A stretch of DNA of 64,000 nucleotides from Thermoflexus sp. (GCA_020724465.1 DYGX01000006.1:1-64000), one strand, 5' to 3'; shown: positions 8,895-18,500, numbered from the stretch's first letter. The notes: generated from the letters alone by a model not told the origin. Program-made: numbers and translations.

Positions 8895-10106
8895 CTAATC
8901 GCTTGCGCCCGCCGGCGCGGCATCCGCCACGGATCCAGGCTCGGACACCGGCTGTGCCGCGCGCCGCGCCGCGATGCGGGCGCGTTCGCGCCGTCCTTCC
9001 TCGCGCAGAAGCATGCCCACGCCCGCGATCATCAGAATGTTTGCTGCCAGCAGCACCAGCGAGGGCACCAGCGCGTCGCCAGCGCTGTTGATCGAGTCCG
9101 TGCCGGGCAGGATCTTCCACAGAAAGGCCACGACGATCAGGTTCACCAGGCTGAGCGGCACCAGGAATTTCCAGCCCAGATCCAGGATCTGGTCCACGCG
9201 CACGCGGGGCAGCGTCATGCGGATCCACATCACAGCAAAATAGCCAACGAAGCTTTTGAGCAGCAGATACACGAAACCGAGCGCCGGCACGTCTTCCGCA
9301 AAGGGGCCGCGCCAGCCGCCCAGGAACAGCACCGCGATCAGCAGACCCACCGTGAAAGCGTGCAGAAACTCGCCGACATAGAACAACCCAAACTTGAAGC
9401 CGGAATACTCGGTCTGGTACCCGGCCACCAACTCGGACTCTGCTTCGAGGATGTCAAACGGCGCCCGCCCCAGCTCGGCCATGCTGGCGATGATAAAGAT
9501 CAGCACGGTCAGCGGGGCGGCAATCAGGTACATCACGTGCTGGCTGCGCACGATGTCCTGCGTGCTCATCGACCCGGCCAGCACCACCGGGACCAGCATT
9601 GCCAGCGCCATCGGCACCTCGTAGCTGATCAACTGCGCGACCGCGCGAAACGCGCCGAGCAGCGCGAATTTGTTGTTGCTGCTCCAGCCCGCCATCAGGA
9701 TCGCGATCGAGCCGAGCGACCCGACGGCGAACAGGTACAGCACGCCAATGCTCAGGTCCACACCGATCAACGTCGGGGTGAACGGGATCACGACCCAGAT
9801 CAGCAGCACGGACATGACCGAGAGGATGGGCGCCAGGTTGAACACCCAGCGATCGACCCCCTGGTGCATGATGTCTTCTTTGAGGATGATCTTGATCGCG
9901 TCGGCCACGGTCTGTGCCAGCCCAAACGGGCCGGCGCGGTTCGGACCGAGGCGGTCCTGGAAGCGCGCGGCGACCTTGCGCTCGGCCCAGATGCAGAAGA
10001 AGGTCCACAGCAATCCGACCGTCGCCAGGGCAAACACGCCCAGCGTCTTGGCGATCAGCACGGCCAGACCGCGCGAGAGACCGATGTCAATCAGAGAATC
10101 TGTCAT
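8895..10106 (-). CDS. nuoH: NADH:quinone oxidoreductase subunit H
   Basis: A 403-residue subunit that helps form the quinone chamber of complex I. Signature stretches are AERKVAARFQDRLGPNRAGP near the N-terminus and the acidic loop APFDILEAESELVAGYQTEY. The ATG at 10106 is chosen over the in-frame start at 10148 because GGAG lies 8 nt upstream and the protein then begins at the first amphipathic helix. A 40-residue Arg/Ala-rich tail follows the last membrane helix. It comes directly after nuoA; the B, C, D and I genes that often lie between A and H are absent. Confidence 0.95.
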   Translation of the reverse strand: MTDSLIDIGLSRGLAVLIAKTLGVFALATVGLLWTFFCIWAERKVAARFQDRLGPNRAGPFGLAQTVADAIKIILKEDIMHQGVDRWVFNLAPILSVMSVLLIWVVIPFTPTLIGVDLSIGVLYLFAVGSLGSIAILMAGWSSNNKFALLGAFRAVAQLISYEVPMALAMLVPVVLAGSMSTQDIVRSQHVMYLIAAPLTVLIFIIASMAELGRAPFDILEAESELVAGYQTEYSGFKFGLFYVGEFLHAFTVGLLIAVLFLGGWRGPFAEDVPALGFVYLLLKSFVGYFAVMWIRMTLPRVRVDQILDLGWKFLVPLSLVNLIVVAFLWKILPGTDSINSAGDALVPSLVLLAANILMIAGVGMLLREEGRRERARIAARRAAQPVSEPGSVADAAPAGASD

Positions 10107-10190
10107 GCGCACATCTCCAGCGAGATCCCACTTGGGTGCGTCGGGCATGCAAAGGCCGGTAGGCCTTTGCGATCCTACCGGCCCGACCGG

Positions 10191-10553
10191 CTAGCTTGAC
10201 CACTCCAACGCCCGTTTGCGCCACGTATAGAGCAGCGCCACAACGAGCAGGACGATAAACACGACCACCTCGAACAGCGCGAACAGCCCCAGCTTGTTAT
10301 AGGCCAGCGCCCAGGGGAATAGGAACACAATCTCGACGTCAAACAGCAGGAACACCAGCGCGTAAATGTAATACTGAGCGCGGAACTGGACCCAGGTGTT
10401 CCCCGTCGTCTCGACGCCGCACTCGTAGACTTGCTGTTTGATCGGGTTGGGCCGCTTGGGGGCCAGGAACTTCGCGAGAATGATCGGGGTGGCGGGCAGC
10501 AGCCAGGCAAGCGCCAGGAACAACCCGACAAAAATCCATTCGTTGACTGTCAT
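10191..10553 (-). CDS. nuoA: NADH:quinone oxidoreductase subunit A
   Basis: A 120-residue, three-helix subunit of complex I and first gene of the operon. The quinone-site loop motif YECGVETTG, with its conserved cysteine, and the second-helix acidic motif LLFDVEIVFLFPWA are diagnostic. The ATG at 10553 is preferred because GGAGG precedes it by 12 nt; an upstream in-frame start at 10616 would add an unlikely Cys-rich peptide. An 84-nt gap separates it from nuoH. Peripheral-arm genes (nuoB, C, D, E, F, G, I) are not in this window and must lie elsewhere, or be replaced. Confidence 0.95.
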   Translation of the reverse strand: MTVNEWIFVGLFLALAWLLPATPIILAKFLAPKRPNPIKQQVYECGVETTGNTWVQFRAQYYIYALVFLLFDVEIVFLFPWALAYNKLGLFALFEVVVFIVLLVVALLYTWRKRALEWSS

Positions 10554-10625
10554 GAGCCGTACATCCTCCAGCCAGACCTGGACGGGTTCCGCGTAACAAT
10601 CACATGCAAGGGGCAACAGGTGATA

Positions 10626-10654
10626 AGTATATCAGCCGCCTATGGGGCGGGCAA
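10626..10654 (-). promoter_or_regulatory. Candidate sigma70-type promoter of the nuo operon
   Basis: On the minus strand, TTGCCC (10649-10654) is followed by a 17-nt spacer and TATACT (10626-10631). The expected transcript start is about 65 nt upstream of the nuoA ATG. The architecture matches the TTGCCG-17-TACACT promoter proposed for rsmH at 48373. Confidence 0.6.
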
Positions 10655-10751
10655 TGCATATCGCGCGCCACCGTGCGCCTCATTCTAGCATCTGCCGGCG
10701 GCGAACACAAAACCGGGCAGTGGGCTGGGCGGCTGGCGCGCCGCGCTGCGC

Positions 10752-10757
10752 TATAAT
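10752..10757 (+). promoter_or_regulatory. -10 element TATAAT before femX-like gene
   Basis: A perfect TATAAT lies 40 nt upstream of the ATG at 10798 in very GC-rich surroundings. No recognisable -35 is present 17 nt upstream. Confidence 0.5.
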
Positions 10758-10797
10758 CGGCGCCAGAGAACCAGGCACACCGAAAGCGACACCCGCC

Positions 10798-11823
10798 ATG
10801 ACCTATCGCACCGTCTCGCCCGAACCTGCCGCCTGGGATGCCTTTGTCGAGGGTCACCCCCGCGCGCACCTGCTCCAGCTTAGCGCCTGGGGCGCGCTGA
10901 AGACCGCCTTCGGCTGGCAGGCGGAGCGCGTGGCCCTGGCCCGCGAAGATGGATCGCTGGCTGCCGGCGTGCAGATCCTCTACCGCCCGTTGCCGCTGGG
11001 CCTGGGGCGGCTGGCCTACGTGCCCTACGGCCCGCTGGTCGATTGGGACGACGACGCGCAGGTGCGCGCCCTGACCGCCGCCGTCGACCGGGCGGCCCGG
11101 CGGCGCCGCGCCGCGCTGCTGAAGATCGAGCCGGGCTTCGGCCTCGACGGAGTCGACTTCACGCGCTGGGGCTTCCGCCTCAGCCCGCAAACCGTCCAGC
11201 CGCCGCGCACCTATCAAATCGACCTGTCCGGGGGCGAAGACGCGATTCTGGCGCGCATGAACCAGGGCACGCGCCGCAACATCCGCAAGAGCGAGCGCTA
11301 CGAGGTGGCGATCCGCGAGGGCACCCGCGCCGATGTGGACAGCTTCAACGCCCTGCTGCACGAAACCGGCGCGCGCGCCGCGTTTGGCGTCCACGCGCCG
11401 CGCTATTACGAGGTCGTCTACGACCGCTTCATTCCCCGCTATGGCGTGTTGCTGCTCGGCAGCTACGCCGGGCAGGACCTGGCGGGGGTCATGGTCTTTG
11501 CGCTGGCGAAGCAGGCGTGGTATCTGTACGGGGCCTCATCCGACCGCGAGCGGCATCGGATGGCGTCGTATGGCGTGCAGTGGGCGGGCATCCGCTGGGC
11601 GATGGCGCGCGGCGCGGCGTGTTACGACATGGTCGGCGTGCCGGACGAGGACACCGGCACGCTCGAAGCGCAGTTCGCCGCGCGCGACGACGGGCTGTGG
11701 GGCGTCTATCGCTTCAAACGCGGGTGGGGCGGCCAGGTCGTGCGCAGTGCCGGGGCGTGGGACCGCGTCTACAACCGACCGATCTACGCGCTCTACCGCT
11801 TTGCCGTCGCGCGGGCCGGCTGA
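10798..11823 (+). CDS. FemX/MurM-like peptidoglycan aminoacyltransferase, copy 1
   Basis: A 341-residue FemAB-superfamily protein with two GNAT-like folds. Family hallmarks are the N-terminal HLLQLSAWGALKTAFGW, the central QGTRRNIRKSERY with the substrate-binding RxxxRKS-like run, and WYLYGASSDRERHRM followed by YDMVGVPDED. Family members add amino acids from aminoacyl-tRNA to the lipid II stem peptide, or act on small-molecule amines. The ATG at 10798 gives the conserved N-terminus; an upstream in-frame start would overlap the -10 element. A second copy lies 2 kb downstream, and cell-wall genes occur later in the window. A role in peptidoglycan cross-bridges is likely but not proven. Confidence 0.8.
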   Translation: MTYRTVSPEPAAWDAFVEGHPRAHLLQLSAWGALKTAFGWQAERVALAREDGSLAAGVQILYRPLPLGLGRLAYVPYGPLVDWDDDAQVRALTAAVDRAARRRRAALLKIEPGFGLDGVDFTRWGFRLSPQTVQPPRTYQIDLSGGEDAILARMNQGTRRNIRKSERYEVAIREGTRADVDSFNALLHETGARAAFGVHAPRYYEVVYDRFIPRYGVLLLGSYAGQDLAGVMVFALAKQAWYLYGASSDRERHRMASYGVQWAGIRWAMARGAACYDMVGVPDEDTGTLEAQFAARDDGLWGVYRFKRGWGGQVVRSAGAWDRVYNRPIYALYRFAVARAG

Positions 11824-11845
11824 GCGCGAACAGGAGAGCACGGTT

Positions 11846-12352
11846 ATGAGCGTCATCCGAGTTCATCCCGGCCACCCGCTGTGGCTGGCGTTCGTCATCC
11901 ATCTGGGGCGCCACGACATGGCGCGCCACGCGCTCGACGACGACGGCGCCCCGCAGCCGAACCTGCACTATCTGGCGGCGGCGCTGGGCGACCAGGTCGT
12001 GGGCAATCTGTGCCTGCGCCACCAGCCCATCACCTTCCCGGCTGCCGACGAAGACGCCGGGCCGGTGCCGCTGCTCGGCCCCAGCGGTGAACCGGTCACC
12101 GAGCTGTTCGTGTGCACGTTCGCCGTCGATGCCGACTATCGCCGCCAGGGTCACGGGCGCGAGCTACAGATCGCCGGGCTGGCGCTGGCCCGCGATCTGG
12201 GCTGCTATCAGGTCCGCTCCTGGTCGTCGCGGGACAAGACCGCCAACTTCGCGCTGAAGATGAGCCTGGGCTTTGCCCTGCACCCGGCCGTCGAGGTCTT
12301 CGCACCCGATGGGCCGCCGATCAGCGGCGCTTACTTCGTGATGCGCGTCTGA
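11846..12352 (+). CDS. GNAT family N-acetyltransferase
   Basis: A 168-residue acetyltransferase-fold protein. The acetyl-CoA pyrophosphate-binding motif is visible as DYRRQGHGRELQIAGLALA, following the beta strand ELFVCTFAVDA. The C-terminal strand ISGAYFVMRV is typical of GNAT folds. The substrate is unknown. AGGAGA precedes the ATG, and the gene starts 22 nt after the femX-like gene, so the two are probably cotranscribed. Confidence 0.75.
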   Translation: MSVIRVHPGHPLWLAFVIHLGRHDMARHALDDDGAPQPNLHYLAAALGDQVVGNLCLRHQPITFPAADEDAGPVPLLGPSGEPVTELFVCTFAVDADYRRQGHGRELQIAGLALARDLGCYQVRSWSSRDKTANFALKMSLGFALHPAVEVFAPDGPPISGAYFVMRV

Positions 12353-12471
12353 TCATCCATCTGCTGACCCCGGCCATCTGGCCCGATCAGAAACCGCCAC
12401 CCGGCTCTTTCGGCCCCGCCCGCCTCGCTCTATGCTGAGCGCACCAAAGATAATGGCGTGGAGATGATGGG

Positions 12472-12759
12472 ATGACGCTGGTTGAACTTCTGATTCTGCT
12501 GCTGATTGCCGGAGCAGTCGGCATATTGGGCCAGATGGTCTCCGGGTTCTATCTGGGCGGTCTGCTGATCTCAATCCTGGTCGGCTTTTTTGGCGCGCTG
12601 ATCGGGATGCAGCTTGCCAACGCGCTGAACCTGCCGGAAGTGCTGGTGATCACCGTCGGCGACACGGCGTTCCCGATCGTGTGGTCGATCATCGGAGCGG
12701 CGATCTTCGCGCTGTTCGCCGGGCTGCTGCTGCCGCGCCGCCCGCCGCCGGTCGTCTGA
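12472..12759 (+). CDS. GlsB/YeaQ/YmgE family small membrane protein
   Basis: A 95-residue protein that is almost entirely hydrophobic, with three predicted membrane helices. The pattern SGFYLGGLLISILVGFFGAL followed by a C-terminal helix and PRRPPPVV matches the transglycosylase-associated (GlsB/YeaQ) family, which is often induced by general or envelope stress. A good GGAG ribosome-binding site precedes the ATG. It sits between two FemX-like genes and near the Pmp3-like gene, which together look like an envelope-stress neighbourhood. The molecular function of the family is unresolved. Confidence 0.75.
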   Translation: MTLVELLILLLIAGAVGILGQMVSGFYLGGLLISILVGFFGALIGMQLANALNLPEVLVITVGDTAFPIVWSIIGAAIFALFAGLLLPRRPPPVV

Positions 12760-12811
12760 CGCGGCAGCGCGCCGGGCATTCGACGCAGCCTGGCTGCATC
12801 GGGTACGATAG

Positions 12812-12833
12812 GGCCGCTGTTTTTGCAGCGGCC
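12812..12833 (+). terminator. Hairpin after the GlsB-like gene
   Basis: GGCCGCTG (12812-12819) pairs perfectly with CAGCGGCC (12826-12833) around a T-rich loop. Only a short T-rich tail follows, so it is a weak intrinsic terminator at best. Confidence 0.4.
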
Positions 12834-12873
12834 TGTTTGCGTGCAAAGCCGCTCACGCTGGAAAGTAGGCCCA

Positions 12874-13968
12874 ATGCGCATCTCCGAAAGCACCTCGTCC
12901 GCAGCCTGGAACGCCGCGCTGCGATCCCTGCCGGCGGCGCACGTGCTGCAAACCTGGGAATGGGGCGAGTTCAAGCGGCGCGAGACGGGCTGGCTGCCCG
13001 AGCGTCTGGTGTTCGACGACGGCGGGCAGCCGGTCGCCGCCGCCTCGGTCCTGACCCGGCGCGCTGGCCCCCTGTGCGTGATGTATGTGCCGAAAGGCCC
13101 GGCCCTCGACTATACGAACCCGGCACGCGTCGCCGCCGTGCTCGATTACCTCGAAGGGCTGGCCCGCCAGCGCCGCGCCATCTGGCTGAAGATCGACCCG
13201 GACGTGATCGCCGGGACCGGCATCCCCGGTGGCAGCGACCCCGCTCGCCCGCCGCACGACGACCCAACCGGCCAACACCTGATCGCCGAGTTGCAGCGGC
13301 GCGGGTGGCGCTTCAGCGCCTCGCAGGTCCAGTTCCGCAACACGATCACGCTCGACCTGACGCAGAGCGAGGACGAGCTGCTGGCCGACATGAGCCAGAG
13401 CACCCGCCGCAAGATCCGCCTGGGTCCCAAGCACGGCGTCACCGTGCGCCAGGCGTCCGGCACGGCCGATCTGGAGACGCTCTACCGCCTCTACACCATC
13501 ACCGGCGCGCGCCAGGGCTTCTTGATCCGCCCGCTGGACTACTACCGCGAGGCGTGGGCGCGCTTCATCGAGGCCGGGCTGGCGCAGGCGTTCCTCGCGG
13601 AATGGGAAGGCACCCCGCTGGCCGGGCTGGTCCTGTTCCACTTTGGCCCCAAGGCGTGGTATTTCTACGGCATGAGCAGCAACCAGGAGCGCCAGCGCAT
13701 GCCGACCTACCTGCTCCAGTGGGAAGCGATCCGCTGGGCGAAGGCGCGCGGCTACCCGACCTACGACTTCTGGGGCGCGCCGGACACATTCAGCGAGGAC
13801 GACCCGATGTGGGGAGTCTACCGCTTCAAAGACGGCTTCGGCGGGACGGTCGTGCGGCACATCGGCGCGTGGGATTACGTGCCCAACGCCGCCCTGTACA
13901 CCCTCTACGAGCGCCTCATGCCGCGCATCCTGGGCGTGCTGCGGCGGGCGGCGCGTCGCGGGGCTTGA
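12874..13968 (+). CDS. FemX/MurM-like peptidoglycan aminoacyltransferase, copy 2
   Basis: A 364-residue FemAB-superfamily protein paralogous to the product at 10798-11823. Shared landmarks are the N-terminal HVLQTWEWGEFKRRETGW, the middle SQSTRRKIRLGPKHGV, WYFYGMSSNQERQRM, and YDFWGAPDTFSEDDPMWG. The ATG at 12874 is chosen because the upstream in-frame extension (from 12823) lacks conservation and GGAAAGTAGG lies just before this start. It likely adds amino acids to the lipid II peptide. Two tandemly placed, divergent copies could add successive bridge residues, as in other bacteria with branched stems. Confidence 0.85.
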   Translation: MRISESTSSAAWNAALRSLPAAHVLQTWEWGEFKRRETGWLPERLVFDDGGQPVAAASVLTRRAGPLCVMYVPKGPALDYTNPARVAAVLDYLEGLARQRRAIWLKIDPDVIAGTGIPGGSDPARPPHDDPTGQHLIAELQRRGWRFSASQVQFRNTITLDLTQSEDELLADMSQSTRRKIRLGPKHGVTVRQASGTADLETLYRLYTITGARQGFLIRPLDYYREAWARFIEAGLAQAFLAEWEGTPLAGLVLFHFGPKAWYFYGMSSNQERQRMPTYLLQWEAIRWAKARGYPTYDFWGAPDTFSEDDPMWGVYRFKDGFGGTVVRHIGAWDYVPNAALYTLYERLMPRILGVLRRAARRGA

Positions 13969-14050
13969 CCGCCGCAACCGCCCCGCGCCGGCCTGCGTAT
14001 AGGGGGATGAAGGCTGGCTACCCGCGCCTTGCGCGAGAGGAGATTTCACG

Positions 14051-14218
14051 ATGGGTTGTATGCGAGCGCTCGTCTGCCTGCTGTTACCCCCGCTGGCCGT
14101 GATCGATCGCGGCTGCGGGACGGTGCTGATCGTCACCGCCCTGACGATCGCCGGCTGGGTGCCGGGCGTTCTGGCCGCGCTGATTCTGAATTACCTGGCC
14201 GAGAACGCGCGCCCCTAG
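14051..14218 (+). CDS. Pmp3/YqaE family proteolipid membrane protein (55 aa)
   Basis: A very small gene encoding 55 residues. The stretch LLPPLAVIDRGCG, then a hydrophobic helix, then GWVPGVLAALILN matches the two-helix Pmp3/YqaE family (LLPP-LAV ... GW-PG). Homologues modulate membrane potential in yeast and plants and are stress-induced in bacteria. AGGAG sits 10 nt upstream of the ATG. It lies 82 nt downstream of the second FemX-like gene, on the same strand. Family assignment is good; the role here is unknown. Confidence 0.8.
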   Translation: MGCMRALVCLLLPPLAVIDRGCGTVLIVTALTIAGWVPGVLAALILNYLAENARP

Positions 14219-14229
14219 ACGCCGCATTC

Positions 14230-14376
14230 CCCTCACCCCAAACCCCTCTCCCTCTGCGACTGCGTCGCGGGGCTGAGGGGCTTTAAGGCGCTACGCGCTC
14301 CCCCGCTCCCCGCATCGAGGGGGTTGAGGGGGAAACCTTGCCCTCTGCGGCTGCGTCGCGGGGAGAGGGGCTTTCA
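14230..14376. repeat. Dispersed composite intergenic repeat, copy 2
   Basis: A non-coding stretch between the Pmp3-like gene and the next gene (14219-14401). It contains two imperfect palindromic blocks (14230-14286 and 14341-14376) flanking a block rich in C and G runs (about 14287-14332). Its reverse complement aligns with 59-161, so it belongs to the same repeat family. No gene is visible inside. Confidence 0.6.
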
Positions 14377-14401
14377 GCCGCCGAACAGCGCATCACAGGC
14401 G

Positions 14402-14914
14402 CTAGACCGGGTGATGCATCCGCACGGTGCTGTGGTGCACAAACACCAGGGGCGCCTGCTGGATCATCCGGGCTTGCAGCTCGAACAACGGAAAGAGCGC
14501 GGCATCCGTCAGCACAATGAACTGCCCCTTGCTCGTCGCGATGAAATCGTGCGGACGGTCCTCGCTGCCCATGTGCAGCTTGCCTTGCAGCACATAGTGG
14601 GATGTGTAGACCGCCATCGGCTCGCCGCGCGGCATCAGGCCCGTCTCTTCCTGTGGCAACATCTCGTCGAAGGCGATGGCATGGCAAAGGTCTTTGCGCG
14701 CGTACAGCTCGGGGAGCGCCATGCTGGTCGCCGGGTTGCCGCGCTCCAGCCCGATCACGGATGCATCGTGCAGGGTCAGGATCGGTTTCAGCTCGTCGTT
14801 CAGAAAAGTCTGCAACAACCCGACGCTGCGCAGCGTGCAGCGGATCTCAAACCCCGGCAGCAGCACGGTCACCGGATTCTGCTTGGTCAGCGAATTCGGA
14901 TCGAAGTAACCCAT
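14402..14914 (-). CDS. Hypothetical protein, 170 aa
   Basis: I do not recognise this family. The protein is soluble, without signal peptide or membrane helix, and of mixed composition. It opens with MGYFDPNSLTKQNPVTVLLP and contains two beta-rich halves. GGAGAGG precedes the ATG at 14914. The gene runs against its neighbours on both sides and is flanked on its 3' side by a dispersed repeat, so it is probably a single-gene unit. Confidence 0.6.
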   Translation of the reverse strand: MGYFDPNSLTKQNPVTVLLPGFEIRCTLRSVGLLQTFLNDELKPILTLHDASVIGLERGNPATSMALPELYARKDLCHAIAFDEMLPQEETGLMPRGEPMAVYTSHYVLQGKLHMGSEDRPHDFIATSKGQFIVLTDAALFPLFELQARMIQQAPLVFVHHSTVRMHHPV

Positions 14915-15040
14915 CGGTTCCTCTCCTCAGCGGCGCCCAGCCAGCCGTGTCTCGCTCTAGGTTTGCCCTCATTGTAGTCAAATCCACCCACGCGGCGAAC
15001 CGGCGGACGGCCCGGCGCTTGGCGGCCACCCGGCGAACGC

Positions 15041-15046
15041 TATAAT
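15041..15046 (+). promoter_or_regulatory. -10 element TATAAT before small membrane protein gene
   Basis: A perfect TATAAT lies 63 nt upstream of the GTG at 15110. No clear -35 is seen in the preceding GC-rich DNA. It resembles the elements at 10752 and 46787. Confidence 0.45.
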
Positions 15047-15109
15047 GGGGATCGGTCCTCGTGCGCGAGCATCATACGGGCAACCGGCGCGGCAAAGGGA
15101 AATGCGAGC

Positions 15110-15493
15110 GTGTCCACCTCACTGGCTGTGTTGATCGCGGCCGTCGTTCTGACGGCTATTGCGTTGTTCTGGCGCGTGCTGCGCAAGGAACTCTACGAGG
15201 TGCGCAACCGGGGCGTCAACCAGGCGCTCGCCGTCTCGGTGGGGCGTGCGGGCCTGCGCACCGCCAACCTGGTGCTGAAATTCGGCCTGGTGCTGTACCT
15301 GCTGGCGACCTTCTACGCGTACTATCGCTTTCAACGGGTCTGTGCGCGCGACGCCTGGATGCGCGACGCCTACGAACGTGGCTCGCTGGTCGAGCACGTC
15401 ACCGACGCGCTGCGCTGGCCGCTCTACCTCGAAGATCCCCCGCCGTGCGCAGCCGCCCGGCCGACCCCGGTGCCAACCGGCCCTTCAAGCTAA
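15110..15493 (+). CDS. Hypothetical membrane-anchored protein, 127 aa
   Basis: This protein of unknown function starts with GTG, preceded by AAAGGGA. It has an N-terminal hydrophobic helix (residues about 4-22), a basic stretch (WRVLRKELYEVRNRG), and a second hydrophobic helix around residues 58-70. A Pro-rich tail follows. It converges with the alpha-2-macroglobulin gene, with 61 nt between the stops. No family is recognised. Confidence 0.55.
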   Translation: MSTSLAVLIAAVVLTAIALFWRVLRKELYEVRNRGVNQALAVSVGRAGLRTANLVLKFGLVLYLLATFYAYYRFQRVCARDAWMRDAYERGSLVEHVTDALRWPLYLEDPPPCAAARPTPVPTGPSS

Positions 15494-15554
15494 CCGGGCG
15501 CGACCCCGCCGAACAGAGCCGCGCCCCGGTCGCATCCAATGGCCGGATGCAGTG

Positions 15555-18500
15555 CTAGCCTTCCGTCCCGCCGGTGATCGTGAAGATCGACCCGGCGCTG
15601 CGCCCGTAGACGTCCGGGAAGTAGAACTCCTGCGCCGTGGCGGGGATGACGTTGTACTCGCCCGCCAGGCCGGGATAGATCACGTAGTTGAACTGGTAGG
15701 TGCCGCGCGGCAGGTAGGTGGCGTAGAGCACAACCTTCTCGTCGCGCATCTCGATGTTGGAGAACCACCACCAGCCCCAGCCCTGGCTCAGCGGGCGCTC
15801 GCGGCTCAGCTCCGGCTGCGTGCCGACCTGGCTGGTCGTCTCCAGCTCCGGGTTGACCGCATCCGCGCCCGCCGGGATCGGGTCCTCGACCACGACGTAG
15901 TGCAGGTCGTTGGGGGCGATGATGGTCAGCGTGACCTGGACCGGCTCGCCGACCGGTGCCTGGGTGATCGGCGTCGCGTCCGGGTCGTTCAGCAGGCTGT
16001 ACTTGCGCGACACGCTGATCCCGCGGTCCAGCGGCTCGACCTCGCTTACCGGCAGATAGGCGGTCAGGTGGGCGGTGTAGTACAGGTTGCCCGGCCCGGC
16101 GTCGCGGCTGATGACCAGACGATTCGCCTCGTCGGCCAGCAGCTCGGCCACCTGCACGCGCAGCAGCTCGGCCTCTTTGACGTTCTCCGGCGTGGCGGTG
16201 TTGTCGTCCAACGGCAGCGCCTCGTTGTTGAGCCGCACCGCGAAGGTGTAGTCCGGCTCAAGCTCGCCGGTCAGGACCATCCACTCGGTCAGCGCCATGA
16301 CCGCCCAGGCCGTCTCCTGCGTCGTCTCCCAGTGATCGGCCTGCCGCGCGACCATCAGCCAGCGGACGACACTGGGGATCATCTGGTTCTGCGGGTCGAT
16401 CTGCGCCAGCGCCATCAGGCCGAGCGCGGTCGTGCGCGTGTCGGTGTTCCAGTTCCACCAGTCGTGCGTGGCTTCTTCCCAGTGCGCGCCCGTCGCGCTG
16501 AGGATCAGGGCGCTGTTCAGGTCGTTGACCAGTTCCATCGCGCGCGGGTCGTCCGGCGCCAGGCGGTGGAAGGTCATCGCCAGGAACGCCTTGGCATACA
16601 GGCTGAGCGCCTCGCGCTCCTCGAACAGGCGCACGGTGCGCCCCAGGTCGCCCTCACCGGCATAGGCCAGCGCGTAGAGCAGGAACGCCTGCCGGTTGAG
16701 CCGCCACGTCGACTCCTGCGGCCCGACCGCGATCAGCGACCCGCGCACGAAGCCCTCGGCGCGCGACATGACCCCCGGCTCGATGGTGTACCCCGCAGCC
16801 CGCGCCTCGGCCAGCCCGATCAGCGCGTAGGCGGTCACCAGCGGGTCGGATTTATCCTGCGGGAACCAGCCCCACCCGCCATCGACCTTCTGCTGGGCGT
16901 AGAGCCGTTGCAGCGCGAAGTTGAGCTGCTCGGTCAGGTGACGTTCCAGCTCAGCGTCTTCGACCCCCAGCGCCGCCAGCGCGCGGTAGGTCACGGCGTT
17001 GGGCAGGAAGCGGCTGATGACCTGCTCGATGCACTCGTGCGGGAAGTGGCGCAGCCAGTCCAGGCCGTCGACCGTGGCCGCCGCCAGCGAGCGATCCAGC
17101 CGCACAACCAGCTCACCCTGCGTCACGTCGAAGCGGCGCGGCAGCGCAACGGCCTCGGTGCGGCTCCCCGCCTCGGGGCCGTAGAGCGTCCCGCCCGTGC
17201 CGACCGTCTCCGGCACTTCGTATTTGTAGACCGGCAGGGTGCGCGCGTCACCCTGGCCGAGCGGCGGGCGGCTGGCGTCGGTGACTTTGCCATCGCCCGC
17301 GCTGGCCGCGAAGATCGCGCTGATCGCCTCGACGTCCAGAACCTCGATCGGCCAGTCCACGCGGGCGCGCCCGCCCGCCGGAACGGTCACCGTCTGCGTG
17401 TTCTCGACGCCGTCCAGCAGCGCGAAGCCGGTCCCTTCCAGCGTCACCTCGGTTTCATAGGCGCGCTCGGTGTTGTTGTTGACGATCGCCGCCAGCGTCG
17501 CCCGGTCGCCCACCACGAAGAAGCGCGGCGTCACCGGGCGGATCAGCAGCGGCTTGGTGCTCAGCAGGTCGAAGGTCGTCTGCCCGACCAGCATCGGCCC
17601 GTCCTCGCCGGTGGTCACGGCGCGGGCGTCAAGCCGCCACGTCGTCAGGTTATCCGGCAGGGTGACCGAGACGGTCGCCTGCCCGTTGTCATCGGTGATC
17701 AGGTGGGGTGCCCACAGCGGCGTATCGACGAACTCCTGGCGCACGTCGAAGATGCCGCCCTCGCCATAGCCACCGCCGCCGCCCTTGATCGTGTCGATGA
17801 TGTGCTGCGTTGCCTGGTCCACACTGATCGTCAGCGGCGAGGACGTCCGCACTGAGATGCCGCGCTCGGAGTAGAAGAACGGCAGCAGGTTCGGGCTGTT
17901 CGGCTCGGCGATGGTCAGCACGGCCAGGTCGGTCAGGCTGACGCCGATCTCGGCGTTGGGAACCGGCGTGCCCTGCCAGTCGGTCGCGGTGAGGGTGTAC
18001 TCGACCGTGTCGCCCGGCCCGGCATACTCGCCCGCCGCCACATCGATGCTCGGCTCGACGGTCAGGTCCATCACCAGGCGCTCGGTCTCGACGGTGAGTT
18101 GTGTCAGGCCGAAGCGGAAGGCCGCGATCGGGTTCGTCTCGTCTACCCCCTTGACCAGCAGCACGCTCACGAACACATTGGGCGCGTAGTTCTCCTCGAT
18201 CGGCAGGCGGTAGATGGTGCTGTTCGTTTCCAGCAGCAGGACTTCCTGCGTCAGGATGTCGCCGCGCTCGACCGTGATCAGCGCGTAGGCCTCGCCCTGC
18301 CAGGGGCTGGGGATCAGCACCTCAGCCGTGTCGCCGACCGAGTAGCGATCTTTATCGGTGATGAGCTGGATGCGGTTGGAGTTCTCCTGGCGCCAGTTGA
18401 CGAAGTCCTCGCCGCTGACCCACAGGAAGGCGCTGGAGCGGATCGCATTGCCGCGCTCGTCTTCCGCCGTGGCATAGACCTTGTAGACGCCGCCATAGGG

